A stretch of DNA of 64,000 nucleotides from Apostichopus japonicus (lineage: Eukaryota; Echinodermata; Holothuroidea; Aspidochirotida; Stichopodidae), in NCBI RefSeq assembly GCF_037975245.1, contig NC_092581.1:8929303-8993302 (forward strand), written 5' to 3'. The notes under the pieces are model-generated. The model saw only the letters and a program-made list of their open reading frames with translations, was not told where the DNA came from and made no database searches. Position 1 is the first letter of the stretch. Every line of letters begins with the position of its first letter. This document shows positions 34,901 through 47,600 of the stretch, piece after piece. The position numbers were made by a program, and so were the translations under genes.

Positions 34901-37900
34901 GATAAACCTTTAATGAGATATATGATAATACGGAGAGAGGGGTTGGGTGCGGTTGGATGGGGGGGGGGGCGGGGGAGTGAATCCCTCGTTTATCTTCCTT
35001 TAACTGTTTTCGATACTACCTTTGAACCACTACCTACAATGTAGTTTGTATTAATCATTTTACTTACCTCTCACTGACTGCGGTGGTGTTTAAACTAGAT
35101 TGTTCATCGCTGTCCACAATAACTGTTTCATCAGCGACAATCTGTCATCAAATGAGACAATATTTAAAAATAACGATATGCTTAAAACATACTTTAGATT
35201 CATTGTGAAAGTTACACTCAAACAGTTAAGTAACCATTTTTTTCCCCATACGTAACATTACAACTGCAACGTGTAAAAATCGTAAATAAATAGCAAATTA
35301 ACTTTGCTTCAATATTAGCTATTAAATTTGACTCTTATCTCTTAAAATGATTTACATCCTAACCTGTGTTTGAGCACCAATTACTTTAAAGAAATCTGCA
35401 GGGATGCTTAGTTCAGTAATTCTGCGGTAATCGATATAAATCGGTGCAACAGAGATGGTTTGGCACATCCGGGCAACGTCACAAGCAACTGTTGAAAAGA
35501 AGTGACACCAACATTAATACTTAATAATACTCCCAAAATATTTGACATGTTAATTAAAAGTAAAATATCGCTTAACTAATTCGTCTGCTTTTCTTCGCTC
35601 TTTTACGCTTTTATTAAACGTTGACGATGTCAACATGATAAGAAAGATGCGACGGAAAGTATTGATATGATAAACTGCGAGACTGTCTATTATCTCACCT
35701 GTGAGGTCAAGGGTCAGCCCATGGGAGAATCGAGGTCGATAAAGCACAACTTCTTTTCCTGTTGTAAAACGATCCCTGTGTTTAAAACAAAAATTATACC
35801 CAAAGAGTTAAGCAGCAAAGAAAGTACTAAGATAATAATGCAATGATTAATAAAGTTTTGTCCAAATCTTTTTATGATGAATTTTGATCCTATAATTTAA
35901 TATTACCAGCAATTACTTCTGTTCACGAAATTAAGCATTACGTGCAAGTGTAATATTTATAAAATATTTTCCAATTTAATGAGTGGTGTTGTTTCAATTA
36001 TATGCCCATCCGTGTACTTACCTTGCTGTAGATGGAACAGGAGTCTCCACAAGTCCTTTTTCGTTGTCCACAAAAATTGTTTCATCAACGAGAACCTAAG
36101 AAGCAGACATAAATTTAAGTACTTTAAAACAAATTTGATAGTCCAACATAACAAGATATGAAATTGAGCACAACTGACGTTAATATCTTCGTCAAACAAA
36201 ATCTTTTAACGATAGTTTAAGATAAAAAATAAGGTTTACCTGTTTAAGATCACCAAAGTATCCAAAGTGAACTAGGGGGATGGTCTGGTCCGAGGGTGTC
36301 TGGCATTGAAGACACCAATAGAGGGCAGCAATCATGATATCGAATGCCCGGGCAACGTCACAAGCAGCTGTTGAAAAGCGAAGGCAAGACGTCATGACTC
36401 GATAATGGTGAAGTGACGTACGCATGCTCAGATTATATAAATACTCCTACAATGCATGTAATCTTCTCCGCATTAATAGCATCCAATTAATCATCACAAA
36501 TTTCGTATTGTTTACTCCTAATGTATTCAAAACTATTCTCTTTTTTTTTTACAGTTAATGCTATTAACGTTAGCATGCAGCTGATGAGTGCATTTCATAA
36601 CTAAAAACACATAACTTAAATTAGCTTCAGCAGTTAATCTGTTAATTACAAGACCAACTTCAACACAATAATTCAGGCCTAATATGCCTCTGCTTTCCTG
36701 GCCTAAATATAGACAAGTTGATGATGATATTTCATCTACTGGTAAAGGGTACGCTGGTCTAGGTTAAGTAGCTCACCTGAGACGTCAAGAGTCAAGCCAA
36801 ATAGTAAATGAGGGCGGTACAGCATCACTGATGTAATTTCATTTCTGGAAAAGGAACGGAATTTTAACAAAAACAGCAATTATAGAAAGAAATAATCTAA
36901 ACGCTGTATTATACAAAGTTTCAATAAGTTCATCATATTTGAGCTAGGATGTTAACATATTATTGCTGACTATAACCTTTTCTCCTTACCTGTTATTGCT
37001 GATTACAATTTTGTCTCCTTACCTGTTAGCAGCTGCATCCCTTCTCTCAACCAGTTTTTCTTCGCTGTCCACAAGAATTGTTTCATCGGCGACAACCTGC
37101 AAGAGCAGAAAAAAATAAAATTGTCATTTTACGTCAATATTTTAGTTTCGAGTATAATATTCGGCGTTACAACATCATATCCATTGTAAACTGCAGGTAA
37201 ACTCAACCACCGCCCTCACCTTAAAGAGAAGGTTTTCTCTTGTATCAAGATGGATAGCCTTGAGTTCCTTCAGATCTTGAAGTACTTTACTGGCAACCAT
37301 GATGGTATCCAAGAACCGAGCAAGGTCAAGAGCAGCTGTGAAGAGAAATGGTGACGTCATTAAACACATCTGGATGTCAATGTTTCTGTCGATAATTGTT
37401 AACATTAAAACCGTAAATGGTCAAACTTAAATGTTCACTCTTCTCTGTGATGCTATTACACCTTAGCTATACATATTCACCTGATATGATCCAGCCCTAT
37501 CTTCACATAGAACTAAGTCTATATTTTATTTTATTTATTGAGTATATGGCTGACCTAACAGGTGGAATGGTAGGAAACTAATTCTTAATATTAAACAAAT
37601 TTCCCGCCAGCTCCCCCCCCCCCCCGACACTCCCCCTCACTTCCCCCGTCTTCAGTCATTTCCATTCTCACTTCTAACACTGTGCGATGTATTAAAGCAA
37701 CTTTCCGAGTTAAGTCGTCATTTTGGCAATTTTACCAAACTTACCGAAAATATGATTAAGGGTCATTATTCTATGATACTTCTTTTTTATTTTTCTCACC
37801 AAATGATTACTTAATGGATCAATTTATAGTGTTTTAGTATATTAATAGGAGATACAAAGCAAATGGGACATATTAAACATATTTGTGCTCATTATTTGAA

Positions 37901-39636
37901 CTAAACCTTTAAACTTGTCAAAAGCTTATTTGAAGGCACGTTTCGTGGTACAATATTACTTATGTGTATAAAGACTCACCAGTAACATCAACTCGACGGT
38001 GTGGTAAACCGACCGGTGGTCTGTAAAGAACGAGTTCCTTTCCGGTTGTCAGTATATCGCTAGATATAAATAAAAACATGTGGTTAACTACATTTCCTTC
38101 CAGCAATTTATTTTTCCAAAATGAATGTTCTAGAGTGTGAGTTTTAGAAATAAAGAGATTGAAAATTAGAAAGGAACTCACGTGGTCAAGGTCAATCCAA
38201 GGTCAATGGGTGGGAGAGGAAAGAGACAGAAGAGGAATTTCCTTGCGGCAAACTGGTCCTGTTGAATATATAGAAAATGCAATCAAAAATATCTAATTTA
38301 TAATCCAATGATGATTGATAAGTTATTGATTATATCGCTTGAAAGTGAGGGCGCTAGCATTAGTTTATTTCATTCCTTGATTAATTGTTAGTGTTATTTT
38401 GCTGTATATAATATACCGGGACTAAAGACTTTTATAATTTACCAAGATTTCAGGAAGATCTTCTACATGAGATGTTGTTCTATTCATCTTGTTGATTCTG
38501 ATCTTCTTCAGATAACGAAGAATATGTTTTCTTTGCCGGGCATGAGTCTCCACTTTTAACAGAAAGATATATATTGAGCTTGTAAATAATGTGTAATAAC
38601 ATCAGTTTGGTACTATATTTAACATAATTAATATGTTTGAATGTGAGAATTGGAATGGGGTTTGACCTCCATCATTCACTTATTTTAAAAATACAGAACT
38701 ATGACGTGTCCGTCAATTACTGACATAATATTTATCTTTGGCTGCTGCAATTCTTTCGCCAGTATAGTACTAGTATATAATGGCAACTCCATACATAAAA
38801 TCTACATCTTCAATATACTTTTGTAACACAATACATATGAAAAGAGAACGAAATAATGAACATAAACTTACTTCCTCGGATCTCTCTGATCAGTCTCTTC
38901 GCACACCTCTTCTTAGTCTTCCCGAAGTCGTTGCCTTTTATTAATAAAAGATAGAGTTATTTATGCTTCGATAACAGGCTCATATACTTATATTTTGAAT
39001 TTGTTTACGATTCAGTTAGGTATGCACGATTCATTAAAATCCGAGAGCACTACATTTATCAAAATTAAGTATCACCAAGGCCTATAACAAATTTGGGAAA
39101 TAATATGTGTGCTTCGGAAGGGTACTTTGTATACTCCAATCAGCTCGATTATGCATGTATAAGGTTGCTAACAAGATAGTCTAGGAGCATCAATGCCACC
39201 GCTCCCTCCATCTATACCCCATTCCCACTCTCACCACTCCCACTCCCACCACTCCATCTCCCACCACCCCAACTCCAACCACCTCCTACTCTAGCCGCCA
39301 TCCACCATTGAGTGCACCATGTTGTTTTAGTGATTATTGTCCTAGTCTATTATATTTATTATATTTCAATTCATGTAACTCTGGTGCAATATCGATGTCC
39401 CAATCTTAATATTACAATAAGACCTACCATCGCAACGGCGACATTCTCTGAGGTTAACTTAAAACACTGGCAAAGGTTGAACCACTTTACCTATAATCTC
39501 ACGTTAAAATAAGAAGAAAATCATTCCACTCACCGACTCCATCTCGCCATTTTTCTCGGATGCTGATCATCAATGCCTCAACGAGAGCAAGAAGCAAGAT
39601 AAGAACTATAGCTAATAGTTCAATAAGCAGTATCAT
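31903..39636 (-). CDS. Uncharacterised modular membrane-anchored protein, copy B (intact)
   Basis: Family not recognised. Twenty exons: 39636-39534, 38934-38872, 38552-38443, 38258-38182, 38059-37980, 37335-37220, 37096-37023, 36844-36777, 36367-36240, 36095-36022, 35775-35699, 35488-35364, 35141-35068, 34564-34488, 34277-34153, 33931-33858, 33588-33503, 32775-32657, 32461-32370, 32080-31903 (TGA). Total 1920 nt, 639 residues, phases consistent. Exon 1 encodes a hydrophobic anchor of about 20 residues (from MILLIELLA). Exons 2-4 are Lys/Arg-rich, then a hydrophobic LPPIDLGLTL segment. Exons 5-16 are four modules of three exons each: (a) GKELVLYRP...DVTG, (b) ALDLAR or ACDVAR start, (c) V-ADET-VDSEE. 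Exons 17-19 are acidic and exon 20 ends in KKRKKKARRR. Positive charge after the anchor suggests a cytoplasmic C-terminus. An in-frame ATG across the exon 2/3 junction could give an anchorless form. Confidence 0.85.
33171..33463. repeat. Pentanucleotide-rich array in intron 17 of copy B
   Basis: Imperfect accat/accac repeats, shorter than in copy A, at the equivalent intronic position. Confidence 0.85.
36984..37049 (-). repeat. 33-bp tandem duplication copying the exon-7 splice donor (copy B)
   Basis: The sequence attgctgactataaccttttctccttacctgtt is repeated directly with small changes, giving two cttacctgtt (minus: AACAG|GTAAG) donors 33 bp apart. Copy C has the same doubling (about 49660-49723); copy A has one donor. 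Using the more intronic donor would add an in-frame TAA right after AACAGG. Confidence 0.8.
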
Positions 39637-40700
39637 GGTTAAAACTCTTCGAGATAAAACACAACTAGATCGCTGTATGTATCAATATGAATTGATTGTA
39701 CAGTACGTGGAAAGATTATTTGTACACAAAACTTAAGGTTTTATGTGTGACGAAATAAAGAGAACTGAGAACTGTGCGTGATCATGCGCTTATCATAGTA
39801 TGCGTTCGTATTGCAAAGATGTTGTATCTGCTTTAGTATACAGTAGTAGTAGTAAGTTGAGTCTCGTCTATTCGACATGCTCAGTGATTAACCTCCGCCA
39901 CGTTTTACGATCTTGCGCAAGGTTTATTGCTTCCTCGAAACTGTTAATATTAATGTCCTTGAATTGCGACTTTATTTTTCCAAGCAAGATAGTCACGGGC
40001 CTTCCAACTGGTTTAGCAGTATGTCTCAGTGCTTCTCTTAGAGCAACCTTTGCTGGAGCGTCCTCTTGGAGTCTTGCTACATGACCGAAAAATCTCAATC
40101 TTCTATGTGCGACTATCGATGACCAAGGTGTTTGGTTGGTTTCGTTGTAGAGCTCATCATTTGATAACCAATTATTATTGGTCCATCTAATGTTGAGAAT
40201 ATTTCGAAGTAGTCTCCTTTGAAAAGTGTCAATTTTGCGATCAAGATCCTTCGTTGTGCCCCACAGTTGTGTTTAGTATACACATGTAGTTTAATCTGGT
40301 TGCGTTGATTCGACGCAGATTAATTATTGCGTGTACCCATGCGTTGCTTGTGCTGTCACTGGTTACTAGTAGTGATCGCTGAGGCGCTGTAACATATCGC
40401 TGCTTTGAACCCGTACTGTCATTCACGCGTTCGTGTTTACAGATACCGCGTGCGCGCGTTCTCAACTTTATAGCGCACAATGTCCGTCACCAAAATTGAC
40501 GTCACTCATGAACGACCCTGGTCATTTACACGTGATGAGAATATTTTGCAGCTTTCTACATGTTCCAGACTATTGTGATCTCTGTATGAACAGCCGGTGT
40601 CAGTTGGTTATAAAAGCATGCGGCTGTTAGAATGTAATTTTGACGACGATCGAGATATTGTAATGATATGATCAAGAGGTGTTGGTATTGACGTATCGAG
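39637..40700 (-). promoter_or_regulatory. Putative promoter region of copy B, split by a LINE fragment
   Basis: Homologous to the copy A upstream region, with CpG-rich ccgcgtgcgcgcgttctc (from 40446) and TGACGTCA at 40497-40504. A 429-bp insertion separates these elements from the ATG-proximal 200 bp, moving the CRE-type site from about 430 bp to about 860 bp upstream of the start codon. Confidence 0.4.
39843..40271 (-). mobile_element. 5'-truncated LINE fragment (reverse transcriptase C-terminal part)
   Basis: The minus strand of 40098-39868 encodes a protein starting RFFGHVARLQED, then KPVGRP and EEAINLAQDRKTWRRL. This is the typical C-terminal segment of LINE ORF2 proteins (FGHV-R motif and LA-DR--WR motif). 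The fragment is flanked by an 11-bp direct repeat tttagtataca (39832-39842 and 40272-40282). On the minus strand its 3' end is an (ACT)n tail instead of poly(A), as in some LINE clades. It is absent from the equivalent places upstream of copies A and C, where the empty site is visible (near 28060 for A). Confidence 0.85.
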
Positions 40701-41498
40701 AAAGGCTGAGAATGACAGGCGTTCCAGGTGTAGGAATATGTTTTTTCGCTTCAACAGGTTTCGTGTAAGCACTGTTAATTGACATATTACAAAGGTACTT
40801 AAAATAAGGCCCTCCTTTTTCCACAAGAGGACCTTAACGAAAAGTGGATGAAGCTCATCTATTCGAAGTGACTTATCATTGGCCAAAATAAAGCAAAAAC
40901 GGGAACATTCTTTTATTTTGCGGAGATGGAATGTTTATCCATAAGATCACAGAATAGTTGTAAATACCAGAAAAAAATAAACCTAAAAATTACTCTGGAA
41001 TTTCACAGTGCACATTTAGCCTGACTTAGAATTGTAGTTGGGACGTTAAAACCTGCTCAGTTAGTTATCTTTATTATTGGGAACGTTCAGTGACGATATA
41101 ATTTACTACGTTTTTATTTTCTTAGAACGAATAAGTTGATTTCTGACATAAATTTGGATGGTTGAAATGCTCTCACCATCCCTCATCTCCACGTGCCCCC
41201 TGCCTCTCAATTGCATCTCCCTTCTATACTCTTCTTTGTTATTTCAGCCACAATTTAAAGAACATTACGGATGCACAGGAACGGTCGATATCTTGTGTCG
41301 GCTAACCTCGATGGTTCAGTCTGATAAGAGTATGTTAGTATTGTCCGCTAGGTTATAATCAATCTCTCCTAGATGGGAGCTAACTTGTTCGAAACTAGCG
41401 TGATAGGTTAAGTGTTAAGCTATACGTGCGATGGGCTATACTGTACTACTAGGCTTATGCTAAGTTGACAAGAATTCGATTTGTGGGTTGTTACATTC

Positions 41499-42289
41499 CA
41501 GGGTCGTAGTTAGACAGCATATTCTTCGGAGAGGGCGGGAGCGATTCAGGATGTAATGACCCAACATCGACGAAGGCGCAGAGGAAGCGGTGCGCTTCCT
41601 CCGAAGGCATGGGGCCCAGACCCGCCTTAAGATGGGGTCCATGGCAAAATTGTGGGCATTAGAATGAAGCATTCAACATTTTCAAATGGCAGTGGATGGG
41701 CGAAGGGCTCCATCAAAACGTGTGGCCCAGGGGACCGCCTTAGGGCCCATGGTGGGGTCCAGGGGCAACTCCCCGGTTGCGGACCATAGGGAAAAGTCTC
41801 CGGAAGATCTGGGGTATTTACAAATTTATGGGCAATACAATGAAGCTGTTTCCAAATGGCATTTCATGCGCAATAAGCAGACCACAAAGGTCACAATTTG
41901 ACAATGTTTTTTATAATAGCCTAAACACCCGACTAACGGCCTGTCGATTTGATGATGCAGGGGGTTGCGTGTGGGGAGGATGGATGCTGATAGGGATTGC
42001 ATGGGGCGTTGGAACAATAATTCCACTGAAGTTGTTCAACAGGAAGTAATAATAAGACAACTATCTTCAATGGGTGCGCGCTAAGCACCCCGAAAAATAA
42101 CATTTTTTATGACATTTTAATATATGTGTTACTTCATTTTATATTACAAAAGTTATCCATTATATTAAAATCCCCTCCTAATTTCTCTCGTCTCTTTGCC
42201 TTTGCCTTTTTATTATTGTTTGATTTTTGGGGGCTGTGACAAGTATGGGGGCACAAGCCCCTACCCTCCCCTCCCGTAGCTGCGCCCTG
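41499..42289. mobile_element. hAT-like non-autonomous element (unit 2)
   Basis: Counterpart of 29288-30108. It starts CAGGGTCGTAG and ends CTGCGCCCTG, flanked by ttacattc (41491-41498) and ttatattc (42290-42297). Its presence at the same spot in both units means that it was inserted before the unit duplication. Confidence 0.8.
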
Positions 42290-43080
42290 TTATATTCGCA
42301 GACATTAACCGAAACCAAGAGTATTCAATTAATTCGTATGCTTGACTACTGGTTATCAAATATACCAATTCTCAATATATATATACATACCAATTCTTGT
42401 GAACGTTGTGATGAAAACTACTGACCATAAGGGCATGCGTACAATATACAGTTGATAAGCTACTATAATGATGGCTTTGGTTCTCCAAATTATTAAGGGA
42501 CATTGGATGGTGTAAGTGGTGTACTAAGCGGGGGAGGGCTAAGCGCCCCGAAAAATAACATTTTATAAGACATTTTAATAACTGTGTTACTTCATTTTAC
42601 ATTACAAAAGTTATCCATTATATTAAAATCCCCCCTTCCTAATTTATCGCGTCTCCTTGCCATTCTTTTTTTTTTTTATGATTGTTTCATTTTTTCGATC
42701 CACTCATGGTGAGGGGGGGGGGGGCTGTGAGAGGTATGTGGGGCACAGGCCCCCTACCATCCCCTCCCGTAACTGCGCCCTGTTTTATTCGCAGAAATTA
42801 CCCGAACCCTTGTTCCTGCAAGATGACACCCAAGTTTTGAGAAAACAAGGAAAGAAAAAAGAGGAAGCGTCCTGTAACCGAACAAGAACAAGACTATTAA
42901 ATTCATTCGTATTCTCGACTACTCGTTACCAAATATACCAATTCTCAATATACATACCAATTCTTGTGTACGTTGTGATGATATCTACTGACCATAAGGG
43001 CATGCGTACAATATACAGTTGGTAAGCTACTTTACTGATGGTTTTGGTTCTCCAAATTATTAAGGGACATTGGATGATGT
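42081..43080. repeat. Local direct duplication in the B-C spacer
   Basis: The segment 42081-42538 (right half of the hAT element plus its flank) recurs with divergence at 42539-43080. Both begin ctaagc-cccgaaaaataac and both run to aagggacattggatg-tgt. Unit 1 has only one copy. The second copy has an extra insert near 42815-42895. Confidence 0.75.
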
Positions 43081-43315
43081 AAGTGGCGTAGTAAGCAGGT
43101 GGGGGGGGGGGCGTTCCGCTCCATGTACCAGTCAGGGAGGTGCAACATAACTGATCATATAATCAGGTCAAAGCTTTGCCGAAGATTTTTGTATTCAAGC
43201 CACCTCACATAAATCCTCCCCTTAGACCCCTTCCCCAGGACAGCATCCCCTACACGGGGTGGAAAAGGAAGCATTCGGCCCGGGTGCCAACTATGCTAGG
43301 CACCGTACGCCACTG
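43081..43315. mobile_element. Small hAT-like MITE (unit 2)
   Basis: Counterpart of 30331-30572, with left end aagtggcgtagtaag and right end ccgtacgccactg followed by aatggtgt. A truncated left end of the same element also stands at about 42510-42538 because of the local duplication. Confidence 0.55.
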
Positions 43316-44627
43316 AATGGTGTTAAATTAGACAATTAATTAAAACAAAAGTGACGGGAAATGTTTCGAGAGTGGTGAAAACTGTTTGTTGATGTTTGAG
43401 GACGGTGACCATTATCAATGACTTTCTAGCATATAGTGATCAAGTATTGCTGCTCTGTAAAGTTAAAATATCCTTTGTACTCCAGTTTATTTGCTGTAAG
43501 ATATTTCGCTTCAAATAATCGTTTTCGACATATGTACATCTGTTCTATAGTTCAAATAAGCAAGAGTCGTATTTGTGTCATGTGAATCAGTTTTCGTTAT
43601 GAACTTCATAAAAGAGCAGTGTTTTCAGCTTAACCCGGAACAGGGGCGGAGACCAGAATTCTTAAAAGGAAGGGTCGCACCCGTGGGGTCATTGCAGCCG
43701 ACATGTATGGGGTACACATGGGTGTCCTTCCCCAGCCTGAATAAAATCAGAAGGGGGATGGTTCCTTCTGAGGCATAGTTTGGCTATAAATTAGGCCTGT
43801 AGTTAGGTCTACACGCATGGTTATGCTAATAACTTTGTTTTTAATTCTGGTGTGGCTTGGAAAGGACGTGTACACCCCATCGCTCCTACCATATGAACTA
43901 TTAAGGTCAGAGAGTGGATGTAATTAAAGCAAACAAATGGACTAAAATATCATCAGCTTGATCAAATTTGTAATCAATCGTATTAATCAGCAGCGTATAC
44001 CATTTCGCAATATTACTGAAATTCGAAGTCACCAAACAAACAAAAAAACTGCCAAATCCCACCACCCTCCCTAACTTCTGTTGAGAAATATGATTTATTT
44101 TCAATATTTAACAGCCATATCGATAGAATAAACTGATCATTACAATATAATAAGTAGCATATTGTTAATGCAAATTATCATAAAATTGTAATTCATAAAG
44201 TAAAACGAAAACATGAAACATATATGTAAGTTGCCTTAGTTTACTACAGAAAGAACTACATGACAATTGTTACAATTGTGTGTGTATAAATCAGCACAAA
44301 CTATGGGACTGGTCGACTTTCTTCTCTACCGGGCTGCCATTCCCCCTCAACTCTCAACTACCCCCCCCCCCTTCCCAATATGACTTGAAGAATTGTGAAT
44401 CGACTATGAATCAACGGCAAGCAATGACTAGCTGGAACGACTTTTCTTGCTGCAGGGCTTGATGAAACAGACAACAACAACAAAAAACACGAACAAGTGA
44501 AATACACATATAATTTTTATTTATTTTGGAAACAAAACAATACAGGACGAAACTGACAAGTTTTAACCATTTCTGGAGCCTTGAAACAATTTTTTAATTT
44601 TTTTTTATTTCTTTATTTAAAAAAATA

Positions 44628-47600
44628 TTAATATGGACATTCTGATTTCCTTGATCGACGTCGGGCCTTCTTCTTACGCTTTTTGGGTTGTTTTGCCTGG
44701 ATGGCTTGATCAGCCCTCTTTTTAGCTTCGATTTCATCAGCTAGACGACAGGCTCTTTCCCTTCTAAGTACATAATCTGTTGTATCTTCTACCACCAATA
44801 ATGTCCTGAGAGAGACAAAACATTAAAATATAATATGGAGACAGAACATGAGAGGAATGCACATATCGTAGATGGGGTTTATGATTGTTCCACGCTATTT
44901 GATCTTTGTTTATGCCATTTTATAAAATTAATCATTTTAAGGAATTTGAAAATATAATCATATTATTTTGAATGTACTATAAACGTGGCATGTAGCCAAA
45001 TGCTTTGGTAAAGGCCTGTTTTCCTATTCGAATGTAACAAAATGGTTCTCCAGTTGAAGGTTTTATGAACGAATTAGAATAACTCACGTGTACTCAGACA
45101 TGGTCTCGTCAAAGGTTGATTTGTAGCCGAAGTTAGCCTCGTTAGTGGCAAACATATCACTGACTTCCCAGCTTTCAACCTGTGAATATTAACAATGATA
45201 ATGAAAAACGTATTCACAGCGGTTTGATGTCTTGATAACATTCGCAACTATGTTATGTAATGTTGTGTTGTGCTATATTTGGAATTGGCAGAAATGGAAA
45301 TATCATGGTCAACATTGTAACAGAATGGAAAACATCAAAACAATTGTACTTGTTATTTGCATGTTATGTACCTCATCTAAATCCAGGCCATTGTCGGTTA
45401 CGTCACTAGGCACCACCCACTTGACCAGTTCTCTTGGTCTGATTGGAACGGGCGGTTGCAGTTCGACAAAATCGTCGTCGTAGAGAAAAGCTGTTGTAAA
45501 GAAAGAAAATATCGTTAACATTCAAAGAAGCAAGAAAATCTTCCCCTGTCGGTCAGCTGAATGTTCGAGGCACTGAACTCGAATGTGGCGTCATAATATA
45601 CCCGGCGTGCTTTGACACTAGAAAACTTGGGGCAATTTTACCCCCAATTCCCTTCTCTCACCATTAAAATGAAATGGTGAGTTAATAATGTCACTTGGTA
45701 ACTTGTGAATAGGTATAGTGAGAGGCTCTTAAACTTTCAGAATGTGTGAAAATAAAACTCTTACTACATGTTTTACCTCTATCCTAAGAAGTTAAAATAA
45801 GTTTAAATGACTTATTCTGTAAATCCGATATTTACATGCAATTTACTAGTTTTACAAGGAAATCTCATGACTCCCACCCATCAACCCACGCATTACACCA
45901 CACCAAATCATACCATACCATACTACACCATACCATACCACATCAAATCATATCTTACCATACCGTACCATCTATACATACCATACCACATAATACCATA
46001 CCACACCGCAGTAAACCACACCACCTCGTACAATATTACTCCGTACCATACCACATCATAACTTATCTTACCATACCGTACAATATTACACCACACCATA
46101 TAATACCATACCATACCACATTAAGCCACACCACACTAAGCCACGCCACATCATATCACAATACCAATCTTAATCCAGCCAAGCCAAGATATTTCATCTT
46201 ACCGTGAGAATGTTCAGTTTCTCCTTTCTCATCATCGTTTACTTGGGATGTGCCCAGACTTATGACGTCAGTCTGTTGTTGTTTGCAACTGTAAATGATT
46301 ATAATATATGCCATAAATAATCCAGTCACTGATGTCACTCATTATATTAAATTGGGTTCTCATTGAGTACGCTGGCAAATTTATTCGTGTGTCGATAGAC
46401 TCTTCATGTAAAGTATGATAATAGGGAGAGAGGGTGGGGTTGGGTGGGGGGGGGGGCTGGAGAGTGAATCCCTCGTTTTTATCTTCCTTTGACTGCTAAC
46501 GCTGCTACCTTTGAACCTCTGCCTACATTATATATTTTGCATTAATCATTTTTCTTACCTCTCACTGACTGCGTTGGTATTTAAACTAGATTGTTCTTCG
46601 CCCTCCACAATAACTGTTTCATCAACGACAATCTGTCATTAAATGAGAAAATTTTTAAAATTAACTATTTGCTTAAAACATTCTTTAGATTTATTGTGAA
46701 AGTCAAACTTAAAAAGTTAAGTTATGATTTTGTTCATACGTAACATTCCAACTGCAACGTGTAAAAATCGTAAATAATTAACAAATTAACTTTTGCTTCA
46801 TGTTAGCTATTAAATTTGACTTTTATCTCTTAAAATGCTATTACATCCTAACCTGTGTTTGAGCACCAATAACTTTTAAGAACTCTGCAGGGATGCTTAG
46901 TTCAGTAATCCTGCGGTAATCCATGTAAATCGGGGCAGCATAGATGGTTTGGCACATCCGGGCAACATCACAAGCAACTGTTGAAAAGAAGTGACACCAA
47001 AATTAATACCAAATAATAATACCAAATATTTGACATGTTAATTAAAAATAAAATATCTCTTAACTAACCCGTCTGCTTTCTTCGATTTCTTATACTTTTA
47101 TTAAACGTTGATGATGTCAACATTATAAGAAAGATGCGAAGGAAAGTATTGATATGATAAACTGCGAGACTGCCTATTATCTCACCTGTGAGGTCAAGGG
47201 TCAACCCATGGAAGAATCGAGGTCGATAAAGCACAACTTCTTTTCCTGTTGTAGAACAATCCCTGTGATTAAAACAAAAATTATACCCACGGCGTGAAGC
47301 AGCAAAGAAAGTACTTAGATAATAACGCAATGATTAATAAAGTTTTTTTTCCAAATCTTTTTGTGATAATTTTTGATCCTATAATTTAACATTACCAGCA
47401 TTTATTCCTGTTCACGAAATTAAGCAAGTGTCATATTTATAGAATACTTGAATATTTTCCAATTTAATGAGTGGTTTTGTTTCAAATCTTTGCCCATCCG
47501 TTTACTTACTTATATATGCCATAAATATTTCAGTCACTGACGTCACGCAGTAATATTAAATTGGGTTCCATTTAGTACGCTGGCAAAATTATTCGTGTGT

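Larger units (their letters stand above)
30665..43414. repeat. Tandem unit 2 (carries gene copy B)
   Basis: Second full unit, starting with the same tcaatgactttctagcatat boundary sequence and ending where that sequence recurs at 43415. It is longer than unit 1 because of the extra block near 30878-31450, a LINE insertion and a local duplication in the spacer. Confidence 0.88.

Noticed and set aside
39800-40084. 94-codon + strand frame
   Set aside because: Antisense shadow of the LINE reverse-transcriptase fragment on the minus strand.
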